Assembly (NCBI RefSeq): GCF_012689525.1
Contig: NZ_CP051516.1
Location: forward strand, 3,534,001 to 3,598,000
DNA length: 64,000 nucleotides
DNA from: Paraburkholderia aromaticivorans
GTDB lineage: Bacteria; Pseudomonadota; Gammaproteobacteria; Burkholderiales; Burkholderiaceae
Reading direction: 5' to 3'
Shown here: positions 37,975 to 46,817 of the stretch, one piece after another
How positions within the stretch are numbered: position 1 is the stretch's first letter
Layout: each line of letters starts with the position of its first letter
Position numbers and translations under genes: made by a program
Notes under the pieces: generated by a model
Databases searched by the model: none
Seen by the model: only the letters and a program-made list of their open reading frames with translations
Told to the model about the DNA's origin: nothing

Positions 37975-38397
37975 TCAGTTCGATTCCAGCACGACGAGCT
38001 GACCGCTGACGGCAATCGCGGCGGCGCTCGGACTGACGCCGCAGGTGAATTCAGTCGACGAGTTGCTCTCGGTGCTATGAAAACGCGTCGATACATCGAT
38101 CACGGCATTGGCGTGGCGTTCGCCGGCCGCCGCGCGGAGCTTCTGCACGGCTTCGGCGAGCGCTTCGTGACACGCGTCGTCGGGACCGGCGACCTTGCGC
38201 GCGATTCGCACGGAGTACGACACGTCGCCCAACCGGCTCTTGACCGCCGGGTGGTCCTGCTGGCCGAAATACACCGGCACGTTGCCGCGCGATTCGCCGC
38301 CGGCCGCGGCGAGCGGCAGCGACTTCACCTGCGTGGCGCAACCCGCCAGCATCAGCGCCATGACCGCCAGCGCGCCCAGTACACCTGCTCTTTTCAT
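37975..38397 (-). CDS. Small lipoprotein of the APE operon (paralogue 2)
   Basis: 140 residues. Type II signal peptide with lipobox LAGC (Cys20), so it is a lipoprotein, with Ala at +2 favouring the outer membrane. The mature part shares VPVYFGQQDHPAV, ACHEALAEAVQKL, ANAVIDVSTRFHS and TEFTCGVS with the neighbour at 37471-37914. It lies 36 nt after the stop of the last ketosynthase gene and is very likely in the same transcript. In E. coli-type APE clusters a small lipoprotein is also present; equivalence is inferred. Confidence 0.72.
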   Translation of the reverse strand: MKRAGVLGALAVMALMLAGCATQVKSLPLAAAGGESRGNVPVYFGQQDHPAVKSRLGDVSYSVRIARKVAGPDDACHEALAEAVQKLRAAAGERHANAVIDVSTRFHSTESNSSTEFTCGVSPSAAAIAVSGQLVVLESN

Positions 38398-38433
38398 TTT
38401 TATCGCCCTCGTTTTTTTAAAGTCGCGGCCGTT

Positions 38434-39675
38434 TCAGTCGCCCTGCCATGCTTCGAACACCAAACTCGCGCAACTGCCACCGAACCCGTATGACACCGAC
38501 ATCGCCGTGCCGATGCGCGCGTCGCGCGTCTTGCGCACGAGCGGCATGCCGTCGAGCGCCGGCTCCGGCGTGTCGATAGCCGCCGTGCCCGCGATGAAGC
38601 CGTCGCGCATCATCAGCAGTGTGTAGATCGCCTCGTGCGCGCCGCACGCGCCGAGCGGATGCCCGGTCATGCCCTTGGTCGACGAAAACGCCGGCACATG
38701 ATGGTCGAATGCCGCGCCGAACACCTCGCTCAACGCGTACAGTTCTTCGAGGTCGCCGAGCGGCGTCGACGGCGCGTGCGTGTTGACGTAGTCGGGCCGC
38801 TTGCCTGCTTCGTTCAGCGCGCCGCGCATGGCGCGCGCGATCCCCGCAGCGCGCGGCGTGACCATGCCGGCGCTGTCCGTGCAGTCGCCGAATCCGGTAA
38901 GCTCCGCGTAGATCCGTGCGCCGCGCGCGAGCGCATGATCGAGCGCTTCGAGCACCAGCACACCGCCGCCCGACGCGATCACGAAACCGTCGCGCTCCGT
39001 GTCGTAGGGACGCGAGGCCCGCTGCGGCGTGTCGTTGAAGCGGCGCGACAACGCGCCCATCGCGTCGAACATCAGCGTCATGTTGTCGTGCAGCGACTCG
39101 CTGCCGCCGGCCAGCACGATCTGCTGGCGGCCGGTCTGAATCAGCTGCATCGCCTGGCCGATCGCGAGCGCCGAAGTCGTGCATGCCGACGACGGCGAGT
39201 AGCTGACGCCTTCGAGCCCGAACACCTGCGCGACGTTGGCCGACGCGGTGCTGCTCATCGCATGCGGCACGACGTAGGGCGGCACTTTCTCGACGCCGCG
39301 CGCGTTGGCGACCGCCATGGCCGCGTCGTAGCTCAGCATGTTGCCGACGCCCGAACCGATCACCGTCCCCGCGCGAGGCGAGCGCAAGTGCGCCACGTCG
39401 AGCCCAGCGTCGCTGATCGCCTTGCGCGTGGCATGACACGCGAACCGAGCAGTGTCGCCCATGAAGCGTTCGAGCTTGCGTTCGAACGGCGGCTCGTGCG
39501 CGACCGAGGCAACGCCCGCGATTTGCGATGCGAAGCCACGTTCGCGCCACGCGTCGATCCGTTCGATCCGCGAGCGGCCCGCGCGCAAGGCAGCGCAAAC
39601 TTCATCGAGCGTATTGCCGAGACACGACACGATCCCCATGCCGGTCACGACCACGCGTTGCAGCGCCACGCTCAT
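38434..39675 (-). CDS. Beta-ketoacyl-ACP synthase (APE elongating KS, FabF-like)
   Basis: 413 residues from the ATG at 39675, which overlaps the previous stop (ATGA). Active-site Cys165 in SPSSACTTSAL, first His in VNTHAPSTPLGD (the usual NAHGTST has become NTHAPST) and second His in GMTGHPLGACGA; the triad is therefore complete. It presumably condenses malonyl-ACP onto the growing polyene, perhaps as a heterodimer with the chain-length-factor-like protein encoded at 53804-54559, as described for ApeO with ApeC in Xenorhabdus. Which of the three KS here corresponds to ApeO is not decided by sequence alone. Confidence 0.85.
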   Translation of the reverse strand: MSVALQRVVVTGMGIVSCLGNTLDEVCAALRAGRSRIERIDAWRERGFASQIAGVASVAHEPPFERKLERFMGDTARFACHATRKAISDAGLDVAHLRSPRAGTVIGSGVGNMLSYDAAMAVANARGVEKVPPYVVPHAMSSTASANVAQVFGLEGVSYSPSSACTTSALAIGQAMQLIQTGRQQIVLAGGSESLHDNMTLMFDAMGALSRRFNDTPQRASRPYDTERDGFVIASGGGVLVLEALDHALARGARIYAELTGFGDCTDSAGMVTPRAAGIARAMRGALNEAGKRPDYVNTHAPSTPLGDLEELYALSEVFGAAFDHHVPAFSSTKGMTGHPLGACGAHEAIYTLLMMRDGFIAGTAAIDTPEPALDGMPLVRKTRDARIGTAMSVSYGFGGSCASLVFEAWQGD

Positions 39676-40898
39676 CGAACGCGCCTGAAAATCAGCGACG
39701 TGTTGATGCCGCCGAACGCGAAGTTGTTGCTCATCACATAGTCGGCGTCGATTTCGCGACCCGTGCCGACGATGTAATCGAGCGGCGCGCAGGCCGCGTC
39801 GACATTCTCCAGATTCAAAGTCGGCGCATACCAGTTGCGCTTCATCATCTCGATGGTCCACCACGCTTCGAGTGCGCCGCACGCGCCGAGCGTGTGGCCG
39901 ACATAACTTTTGAGCGAGCTGATCGGCATGCGCGCGCCGAAGGTCTGCGCAGTCGCATGACTTTCGGCGATGTCGCCGCGATCGGTCGAGGTACCGTGCG
40001 CGTTCACATACTCGATTGCTTCGGGCGGCAGTTGAGCGTCCTTGAGCGCGAGTTTCATGGCGATCGCCATGGTTTCCGCGGTCGGCTGGGTCATATGCGC
40101 GCCGTCCGAGTTGCAGCCGAAGCCGACAATCTCCGCATGTATCCGCGCACCGCGCGCCACCGCATGTTCATATTCTTCGAGCACGAGCGTGGCCGCGCCT
40201 TCGCCGACCACGAGGCCGTCGCGCGCGGCGTCGAACGGACGCGGCGTCAGATGCGGCTCGTGGTTGCGCGTGCTGGTGGCGTACAGCGTGTCGAACACGG
40301 CGACGGCCGGCCCTGACAATTCCTCCGCGCCGCCGGCCAGCATCAGCGTCTGCTTGCCGCTCTGGATCGCTTCATACGCATAGCCGATCGCCTGGCTGCC
40401 CGACGCGCACGCGCACGAGGTCGGAATGATCCGCCCTTTCAGATCCCAGAACAGGCTGACGTTGACCGCGGTGGTATGCGGCATCATCTGCACGTAGCTG
40501 TTCGATGTGACGTCCCTCATCGAGCCGGTTTCGAGCATCGTGCCGAACGCGCGGATCGGCTGCACCGAGCCCGACGACGAACCATAAGCGACGCCCATGC
40601 GACCGTCCTTGATGGTGGCGTCGTCGGCGAGGCCCGCGTCGGCGAGCGCCAGTTCGCTGGCGCGCACCGAGTACATCGACACCGGACCCATCGAACGGGT
40701 CTTCTTGCGTGGATAGTGCGCGGGCAACGTGAATCCCGGCAGCGGACACGCGAGCCGCGTATGCAGCGATTCGAAGTAATCCCACTCGGGCATGCGGCGC
40801 ACGGCGTTCACGCCGCTCTTCAAACGCGTTTCAATCACGTCCCAGCTATCGCCCAACGCCGTGACGCCGCCCATGCCGGTAATGACGACGCGCTTCAT
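39672..40898 (-). CDS. Beta-ketoacyl-ACP synthase (APE KS)
   Basis: 408 residues from the ATG at 40898, which shares one base with the ketoreductase stop (TGATG). Complete thiolase-fold KS with Cys164 in TSCACASGSQAIGYAY, His in VNAHGTSTDRGD and His in SYVGHTLGACGALEA. The HGTSTDRGD form and the CACASG active site differ from the downstream KS, so the two are not recent duplicates. A second elongating or initiating condensing enzyme of the type II aryl-polyene synthase. Its own stop overlaps the next KS start. Confidence 0.86.
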   Translation of the reverse strand: MKRVVITGMGGVTALGDSWDVIETRLKSGVNAVRRMPEWDYFESLHTRLACPLPGFTLPAHYPRKKTRSMGPVSMYSVRASELALADAGLADDATIKDGRMGVAYGSSSGSVQPIRAFGTMLETGSMRDVTSNSYVQMMPHTTAVNVSLFWDLKGRIIPTSCACASGSQAIGYAYEAIQSGKQTLMLAGGAEELSGPAVAVFDTLYATSTRNHEPHLTPRPFDAARDGLVVGEGAATLVLEEYEHAVARGARIHAEIVGFGCNSDGAHMTQPTAETMAIAMKLALKDAQLPPEAIEYVNAHGTSTDRGDIAESHATAQTFGARMPISSLKSYVGHTLGACGALEAWWTIEMMKRNWYAPTLNLENVDAACAPLDYIVGTGREIDADYVMSNNFAFGGINTSLIFRRVR

Positions 40899-41623
40899 CA
40901 GATCATCCCGCCGTTGACGCCGATCACCTGACGCGTGACATACGAGGCCGCATCCGACATCAGGAAGCTGACCACGGACGCCACCTCGGCAGGCTGGCCG
41001 ACCCGGTTCATCGGCACCGTCTTCAGCGCCTGTTCGAGCGGCATTTCGTCGAGCATGCCGGTCTCGATCAGACCTGGCGCCACGCAATTGACGGTGATGT
41101 TGCGCGACGCCAGTTCGACGGCGAGCGCCTTGCTCGCGCCGATGAGCCCGGCTTTCGCCGCGCTGTAATTGACCTGGCCGCGATTGCCCATCACACCGGA
41201 CACCGAAGCGATCGTGACGATGCGGCCACCCTTGCGGGCGCGCACCATCGGCATGGTCAACGGATGGACGACGTTATAGAACGAGTCGAGACCGGTTTCG
41301 ATCACGATGTCCCAATCTTCTTCGGTGAGCGCGGGGAACGCGGCGTCGCGGGTCACGCCCGCGCTGCACACGATGCCGTAGTACGGGCCGTTCGCCGCAA
41401 CGTCCGCTTCGAGCACTTCGCGGCATACGGCGCGCTCGCGCACGTCGAATTGCAGCACGCGCGCCGTGCCGCCCTGCGCGGCGATGCCCGTCGCCACCGC
41501 ATCGGCTTCGCTACGTCCCGTGCGGCAATGCACGGACACCGCGAAGCCGTCGGCGGCCAACTTGTACGCAATCGCGCGGCCGATGCCGCGGCTTGCGCCG
41601 GTAACGAGAACACGCCGGCTCAT
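40898..41623 (-). CDS. 3-oxoacyl-ACP reductase (FabG-like, APE ketoreductase)
   Basis: 241 residues, short-chain dehydrogenase. NADPH site TGASRGIGRAIAYKLA, SDR Ser-Tyr-Lys in IASVSGVMGNRGQVNYSAAKAG and the AVELASRNITVNCVAPG loop. Reduces 3-keto intermediates before dehydration in the polyene cycle; corresponds in function to ApeQ. It is coupled by ATGA to the upstream dehydratase gene and by TGATG to the downstream KS gene. Confidence 0.9.
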   Translation of the reverse strand: MSRRVLVTGASRGIGRAIAYKLAADGFAVSVHCRTGRSEADAVATGIAAQGGTARVLQFDVRERAVCREVLEADVAANGPYYGIVCSAGVTRDAAFPALTEEDWDIVIETGLDSFYNVVHPLTMPMVRARKGGRIVTIASVSGVMGNRGQVNYSAAKAGLIGASKALAVELASRNITVNCVAPGLIETGMLDEMPLEQALKTVPMNRVGQPAEVASVVSFLMSDAASYVTRQVIGVNGGMI

Positions 41624-42117
41624 GAACTGAAACTCCCTTCGATGAATGACTGAAAATCGCGCGGTTGAAAAACCTTGATGACGGCTTCGGCGCAAACCGC
41701 GTCGCCGTGCCGGATGGTGCATTCGTAGGCGCCGTGGCCCTCTTCGCTGCGCAGCAGTTCCACGACGTGGACCGACAACGGCGCGCCGCCGGTGAACGAC
41801 GGCTGCAATGCCTTGTAGCTGCGCGAACCGAGCAGCACGCCGGGCCGCGCGCGGCCGCCGCCGCGCATGGCCAGCAACGCGACGTGCGCGGCAATCGCCT
41901 GCGCCATCAGTTCGATGCCGATCCACGCGGGCATCGCGCCGTCCGCGTCGGCATACCAGGCGTCGGCGCGCACCGTGGCGCGCGCGGTCAGCGCTTCTTC
42001 GCTGAACGCGTCCACGGCGTCGATCAGCAGCATGGTGCCGCGATGCGGGATGATCGTTTCGACCGGCTGCTGGACCAGTTCGTCAACGGTGGGCGTCGGG
42101 TTCATCGCGTGGCTCAT
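41620..42117 (-). CDS. 3-hydroxyacyl-ACP dehydratase (ApeP-like hotdog protein)
   Basis: 165 residues from the ATG at 42117 (ATGA overlap with the upstream KS stop). FabZ-like hotdog: catalytic His in ETIIPHRGTMLLIDAVDAF, and the acidic partner in AWIGIELMAQAIAAH. Dehydratase for the all-trans double bonds of the aryl polyene. In Xenorhabdus the dehydratase works as an ApeI:ApeP heterodimer; here the ApeI-like half appears as the C-terminal domain of the ligase fusion at 50120-51838. Confidence 0.86.
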   Translation of the reverse strand: MSHAMNPTPTVDELVQQPVETIIPHRGTMLLIDAVDAFSEEALTARATVRADAWYADADGAMPAWIGIELMAQAIAAHVALLAMRGGGRARPGVLLGSRSYKALQPSFTGGAPLSVHVVELLRSEEGHGAYECTIRHGDAVCAEAVIKVFQPRDFQSFIEGSFSS

Positions 42118-43295
42118 CGGGCAAGGACAAGGCTGACGTTGCTGCCGCCGAAAGCAAATGAGTTGCTCATCGCGTATTGCGCGACGCCTCGTGGCATGAA
42201 GCGTTCGCCAACGACCAGGTCTAGCGCAGGCAGCGCGGGATCAGCTTCGCCGTCCCACAGATGACGCGGCAGCGATACGTTGTCATGCGCCAGCGTCAAC
42301 CATGTGAAGGCGAGTTCGGTGGCGCCCGCTGCGCCGAGTTGGTGGCCGGTCAAGGGCTTGGTGCCACTCGTTGCTACGCCCTGCGGAAATACGCGCGACA
42401 TCAAACCCGCTTCCATCTCGTCGTTCTTGCGCGTGGCGGTGGCGTGCAGATTCACATAGCCGATCGCCGACGACTCGACGCCCGCATCGGCGAGCGCCGC
42501 GCGCAGCGCGAGTTCGCCGCCCACGCCCCGCGGGTCCGGCGACGAAATGTGATGCGCGTCACTCGATTCGCCGACGCCCGCGAGCCGCACCGCCGCTTCG
42601 TCGCGGCTCATGAGGAACACGGCTGCGCCTTCACCGACGTTGATCCCGCAACGGTTGCGGCTCATCGGATTACTGCGCACGTTGCTGGTCGATTCAAGCG
42701 ATGCGAAACCCTGCACCGTCAACTCGCACAGTGAATCGACACCGCCCACCACGACGGCGTCGCACAGTTGCAATTGCAGCAACCGGCGCGCGGACGCAAA
42801 AGCCTTCGCGCTCGACGTGCACGCGGTCGAGATGGTGAACGCGGGACCATGCAGACCGAGCACAGCGGCGGCGAACGGCGCGGCGGTGCCGATTTCCATT
42901 TGCCGGTAGTTGAAGTTCGCGGGCAGATCGCCCGCTTGCGCCTGATAGACGAACGCGGCTTCGGCGGCCTCGATACCTGACGTGCTGGTGCCGAGCACCA
43001 CGCCGATGCGATGCGCGCCGAAGCGCTCGCGCGCCGCGTCTACGGCGGGCGCGATCTGCGTCAGCGCGGCGAGCAGCAAGCGGTTATTGCGGCAGTCGTA
43101 ACGGGCGAGTTCGGTGGGCGGCGCCAGTTCCAGCGACGCGAGTACGCTGCCGACGAACGCCTCGCCGATTCCTGTATGCGCGTTCGCCATACCCGGCGAA
43201 CGACCGGCGGCGAGCGCCGGGACAATGCTCTCGAGGTCGCCGCCGAGCGCGTTGATCATGCCTAGCGCGTGCAAATAAACTGATGGCGCTTTCAT
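42114..43295 (-). CDS. Beta-ketoacyl-ACP synthase (APE KS, divergent)
   Basis: 393 residues, third complete KS. Cys159 in FTISTACTSSAKAFASA, His in VNLHATATRKND and His in PLTGHQLGAAGATELAF. The ST-rich active site and HATATRKND segment are like the ApeR-type KS reported in aryl-polyene clusters, possibly for the first condensation on the aryl starter. ATGA overlaps join it to the MMPL exporter upstream and the dehydratase downstream. Confidence 0.85.
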   Translation of the reverse strand: MKAPSVYLHALGMINALGGDLESIVPALAAGRSPGMANAHTGIGEAFVGSVLASLELAPPTELARYDCRNNRLLLAALTQIAPAVDAARERFGAHRIGVVLGTSTSGIEAAEAAFVYQAQAGDLPANFNYRQMEIGTAAPFAAAVLGLHGPAFTISTACTSSAKAFASARRLLQLQLCDAVVVGGVDSLCELTVQGFASLESTSNVRSNPMSRNRCGINVGEGAAVFLMSRDEAAVRLAGVGESSDAHHISSPDPRGVGGELALRAALADAGVESSAIGYVNLHATATRKNDEMEAGLMSRVFPQGVATSGTKPLTGHQLGAAGATELAFTWLTLAHDNVSLPRHLWDGEADPALPALDLVVGERFMPRGVAQYAMSNSFAFGGSNVSLVLAR

Positions 43296-45709
43296 GCGGC
43301 CCTCCTTGATTCCGATGGCATGCCGATCGGCGCGAGCAGCACCGAGACCGCGATGCCGAGCGCGAGCGTCGCGCCGAAACTCTTCAGCGCGGGCATCGCG
43401 CTCATGCCGAGCATGCCGAACGACAACAGCGTGGTGGCCGCCGACAACAGCACGCCCGTCCACACCGCGCCGAGATCCGCGTCCGCGCGCAGGCAGCCTT
43501 CGCGCAGGAATACGGCATAGTTTGCGCCCACGCCGAGCACGAGCATCAGCGCGAGCCAGTTGAACAGATTGAGCGGCACGTGAATGTAGCCGAATACGGC
43601 GAGCGTGACGCCCACCGCGAGCAGCACAGGCAAGGTCACGGCGATGCCGCCGCGCACTTTGTACCGCAGCATCAACAGAATGAGCACGAGCGTCAGCGCG
43701 CCGCCAAGCCACCAGCCGCTATCCACGCGATACGCGCCGAACAGTTTCGACACGCTGGCGGCCTTGTCGACGAACACGACGCCGGGCAAGCCCTGCGCGG
43801 TCGCGATCAACGCGGGTTCGTTCTGCGGCGTCACGCCCTGCGGAATGACGACCGCCGCATAGGCTTTCGTCGACGAATCGACTTCGCCGAGCCAGAGGTG
43901 TTTGTACGGTTGCGACCACGGCGTCGCGAGCCACGTATCGATTGTCAGCGGCGCTTGTGGTTTCGCGCACGCGGCGAGCCAGGCGTCCGCGACTTCGTCC
44001 TTGAAACCAGCTTGCAGCAGCGTGGCGCGCAACGCGGCGGGATCATTGAACACGTGTTGCGCGAGCAACGCGCGGTCTTCATTCTGCTGTTTCGCGGACG
44101 GCACCAATTGCGCGACCGACTGATAGCTGCCGACCTTGTTCGCGGTGCCGTTCAACGCATCCAGTTTCGTGCCCAACGCTTCCGCGCGTTGCAGCACGAC
44201 CTCGGGCGTCTCGCCGCGCACGACGAAAAACTGCGCGCTATTATCCACGCCGACCGCCGCGCGCACCTTGTCCTCTTGCACGACAAGCGCCGGATCGCGC
44301 TGGATCAACAAATGGATGTCGTCGTCGCTGGTCAGACGCAGCCAGCCGGGAATCGCTAGCAACAGCAACAGCGCCGCCACGAACCACGCCCGCTTGCCGC
44401 CGATCGTGCGATGCCACACCGCCAACACGCGCGCCGCGGCTGCAAACACGCGCTTGGGGCTGCGTTTGGGCGCGCGCGTGAGCAGCGCGGGCAGCAGCCA
44501 CAGCACGGAGGCGAACGCCGTCGTAATGCCGGCAATCGCGAAGCACGCGATCTGCTTGAGCGCGGGAAATGGCACCCACGTGAGAATCGCGTAGCCGAGC
44601 AGGCTCGTCGCGAGCGCCACGCTCAATGCGGGACGCACGGCGCGCGCACCACGCCGCGCATCCCAATCGCGTTGCGCGCCGAGATACACCACGAAGTACT
44701 GAATCGAATAGTCGACGGCCTCGCCGATCAGGCTGGCGCCGAACACGAGCGTCAACAGATGCAGCTTGCCGAATATCAGCATCGTCACCGCCAGCGCGCA
44801 GACAATGCCGAGCGCGGTCGACACGAAGCCGAGCAACAAGAGACGCGGCGAACGGAACACCCACATCATCAGCAACGCGATGCCGCACAGCGACGCGACG
44901 CCGATCAGATGCACTTCATGTTCCGATGCGCTGCGTGCCGATTCCGCGTAGAACACGGCACCGGTTCGCGCCACGGAGACATCCGGGAACGACTGCTTTA
45001 ACGCGCTTTCGCCTTGAGCGAGCGCCGCGAGCACGGCGTGCTGCGTTTTGGTTTCGTAGGCGGAGCCCGGCAGCGTCGCGACGATCAGCACGCTTGTCGC
45101 CGCACCGCGATGCGCCACCAGCATGTTGTCTTCGAGTTCGAGATTCGACGTGGCGAGCGGCAGGCCGCCGAGCCAGTGTTCGAGCCAGCCGAACGGATCG
45201 TCGGCGAGCGGCGTGGTAAGTCCGCCGCGCAATGGGCTGTAGATGCGCCGGGCGAGCGCGTCGTGCAGCGTCGTATTGACCGCGCCGCCTGCGCCGCCCG
45301 CGAGCGCCGCGCGGTCCGCCGGCGCCAGCAAGCCGAAGCGATACGGCATGTACAACGCCGCGATCTGCGACAGATCGAACGGCGGCAATTCCGCCGTCAC
45401 CGAACCGAACGCGCCGCTCTTTTGCAACGACGCGCCGAGTTGCTTCGCCGCGGCTTTCGCGTGGGCGTCGTCGTTACTGGTGACGAGAAAAACGGTGCGG
45501 TCGCCGAGCGCGCTCGCCAGCGTGTCGACCGCCTTTTCGGCGACCGGGTCGGCCTCGGTCGCCGGCAACAGCGCGAGCAGGTTGGTTTGCAGCGGCGACG
45601 GTCCTGCGAACCGCCAGCCGCAATAGAGCGCCGCAACGAGCGCGAGCAGCAGCCACGCGGCGCGCATGCCCCACGCCTGTTTCGCGGATCGCTGTTGCAG
45701 CATGTCCAT
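43292..45709 (-). CDS. MMPL/RND-type exporter of the APE operon
   Basis: 805 residues, with two halves each of one helix, a ~200-residue periplasmic domain and five to six clustered helices (first cluster about 250-420, second about 660-800). Landmarks: LVFGASLIGEAVDYSIQYFVVYL (core GEAVDYSIQYF) in the first half and LVLGVGANYAVFLREG in the second. It probably moves the finished aryl-polyene lipid across the inner membrane, handing it to the LolA-like carrier encoded just upstream. The ATG at 45709 overlaps the LolA stop (TAATG). Confidence 0.85.
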   Translation of the reverse strand: MDMLQQRSAKQAWGMRAAWLLLALVAALYCGWRFAGPSPLQTNLLALLPATEADPVAEKAVDTLASALGDRTVFLVTSNDDAHAKAAAKQLGASLQKSGAFGSVTAELPPFDLSQIAALYMPYRFGLLAPADRAALAGGAGGAVNTTLHDALARRIYSPLRGGLTTPLADDPFGWLEHWLGGLPLATSNLELEDNMLVAHRGAATSVLIVATLPGSAYETKTQHAVLAALAQGESALKQSFPDVSVARTGAVFYAESARSASEHEVHLIGVASLCGIALLMMWVFRSPRLLLLGFVSTALGIVCALAVTMLIFGKLHLLTLVFGASLIGEAVDYSIQYFVVYLGAQRDWDARRGARAVRPALSVALATSLLGYAILTWVPFPALKQIACFAIAGITTAFASVLWLLPALLTRAPKRSPKRVFAAAARVLAVWHRTIGGKRAWFVAALLLLLAIPGWLRLTSDDDIHLLIQRDPALVVQEDKVRAAVGVDNSAQFFVVRGETPEVVLQRAEALGTKLDALNGTANKVGSYQSVAQLVPSAKQQNEDRALLAQHVFNDPAALRATLLQAGFKDEVADAWLAACAKPQAPLTIDTWLATPWSQPYKHLWLGEVDSSTKAYAAVVIPQGVTPQNEPALIATAQGLPGVVFVDKAASVSKLFGAYRVDSGWWLGGALTLVLILLMLRYKVRGGIAVTLPVLLAVGVTLAVFGYIHVPLNLFNWLALMLVLGVGANYAVFLREGCLRADADLGAVWTGVLLSAATTLLSFGMLGMSAMPALKSFGATLALGIAVSVLLAPIGMPSESRRAA

Positions 45710-46389
45710 TACGGCGCCCCGAGCAAACCGCGTTCAGCCGCGGTGAGTTCGGTCACGGCTACGCTCTTCGTGAACTCGAGTTGGGTGATGTCGCCGTTCG
45801 CTAGCGTGATGCGCAAGCGCTGCAAAAAGTCGCCGCCGTTCATCTCCAGACCTTTGATCGACTGCGCGATCTGCGGCTGGTTCGGCGTAAGTTGCATGCG
45901 CCATTGCGCGGCGCTGCCTTCGGCTTGTACGTCGAATTGCGAGTACAGCGCCGACAGGTCGCCGCCGAGCATCGCGCGCATCATCTTCGAGACTTGCGCG
46001 ACGCCGCGCGTGCCCTGCGCGCTGTGAGCCGTGACGCGTTGACCGTTGGCGTCGACTTCGGCGACGCCGGCATCGGTGATCACGTAGGTGGCTTTGTATG
46101 GCGTGTCGGTCTGCCAGATCACGCCACGTTCGCGGAAGAACAGCAACGAGCCGGTGCTGACGAGCGGCTGCTTCATCGCCGCGAGCGTCTGCGTCTGCGT
46201 GAATTGCGCGCGCACGCCCTTGGCTTGCGCGAGATGCGCGGCGATCTGCGAGACGAGCGCGGGATTGCCGGGCTCGGCTTCTTTCGTCGATGTGGCCGAC
46301 GCGGCCGATGCGGGCTCCGTCCATACGACTGTCGCGGCGAGCACGCTCAGCGCGCTCAATGCCCCCGCGATCACAGCGCGCAAATTCAT
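45709..46389 (-). CDS. LolA-like outer-membrane lipoprotein carrier of the APE operon
   Basis: 226 residues from the ATG at 46389, overlapping the thioesterase stop (an ATG at 46398 is an alternative). Signal peptide about 1-29 ending in ASA. The LolA fold is suggested by VRAQFTQTQTLAAMKQPLVS, FFRERGVIWQTDTPY and the strand-rich remainder. Would chaperone the hydrophobic pigment lipid through the periplasm to the outer membrane, next to the MMPL exporter. Confidence 0.85.
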   Translation of the reverse strand: MNLRAVIAGALSALSVLAATVVWTEPASAASATSTKEAEPGNPALVSQIAAHLAQAKGVRAQFTQTQTLAAMKQPLVSTGSLLFFRERGVIWQTDTPYKATYVITDAGVAEVDANGQRVTAHSAQGTRGVAQVSKMMRAMLGGDLSALYSQFDVQAEGSAAQWRMQLTPNQPQIAQSIKGLEMNGGDFLQRLRITLANGDITQLEFTKSVAVTELTAAERGLLGAP

Positions 46390-46817
46390 CGTGCCCATAC
46401 GCGCTCCAGCTTCTCGAACACGACCGGCGGCGAGACGAACTGCAACTCCTGAGTGGCGGCATCGACCGCGACCTGGATCGTATAACCCTTGGTCAGCCGC
46501 GCACCGGTCGCGCAATCGACGATTTCATAGCCTATTTTCAGGCGGTTTTCGTGTTCGAGCAGTTGTGTGCGCACTTCGATCTGCTGACCGTAGGTCGCCG
46601 GCTTCACGTACTTAAGATGCGCTTCCACGATCGGCCACAGATAACCCGAAGCCTGCATCTCACGATAGTCGTAGTCGAAAGCGCGCAACAGCGCCGCGCG
46701 GCCGATCTCGAAGTACTTCAGATAATGGCCGTGCCAGCACACGTTCATCGCATCGACGTCGTGGAACGGCACTTCCACTATCGCACTCGCGGCCAGCACT
46801 TTGCGGGAACCGGTCAT
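46386..46817 (-). CDS. 4HBT-type acyl thioesterase of the APE operon
   Basis: 143 residues from the ATG at 46817 (ATGA overlap with the ammonia-lyase stop; the open frame reaches 46856). Hotdog 4-hydroxybenzoyl-CoA-thioesterase motif VEVPFHDVDAMNVCWHGHYLKYFEIGR in part (core HDVDAMNVCWHG) with the catalytic Asp. Likely the ApeK-type enzyme that releases or edits acyl chains from the ACPs. Confidence 0.85.
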   Translation of the reverse strand: MTGSRKVLAASAIVEVPFHDVDAMNVCWHGHYLKYFEIGRAALLRAFDYDYREMQASGYLWPIVEAHLKYVKPATYGQQIEVRTQLLEHENRLKIGYEIVDCATGARLTKGYTIQVAVDAATQELQFVSPPVVFEKLERVWAR

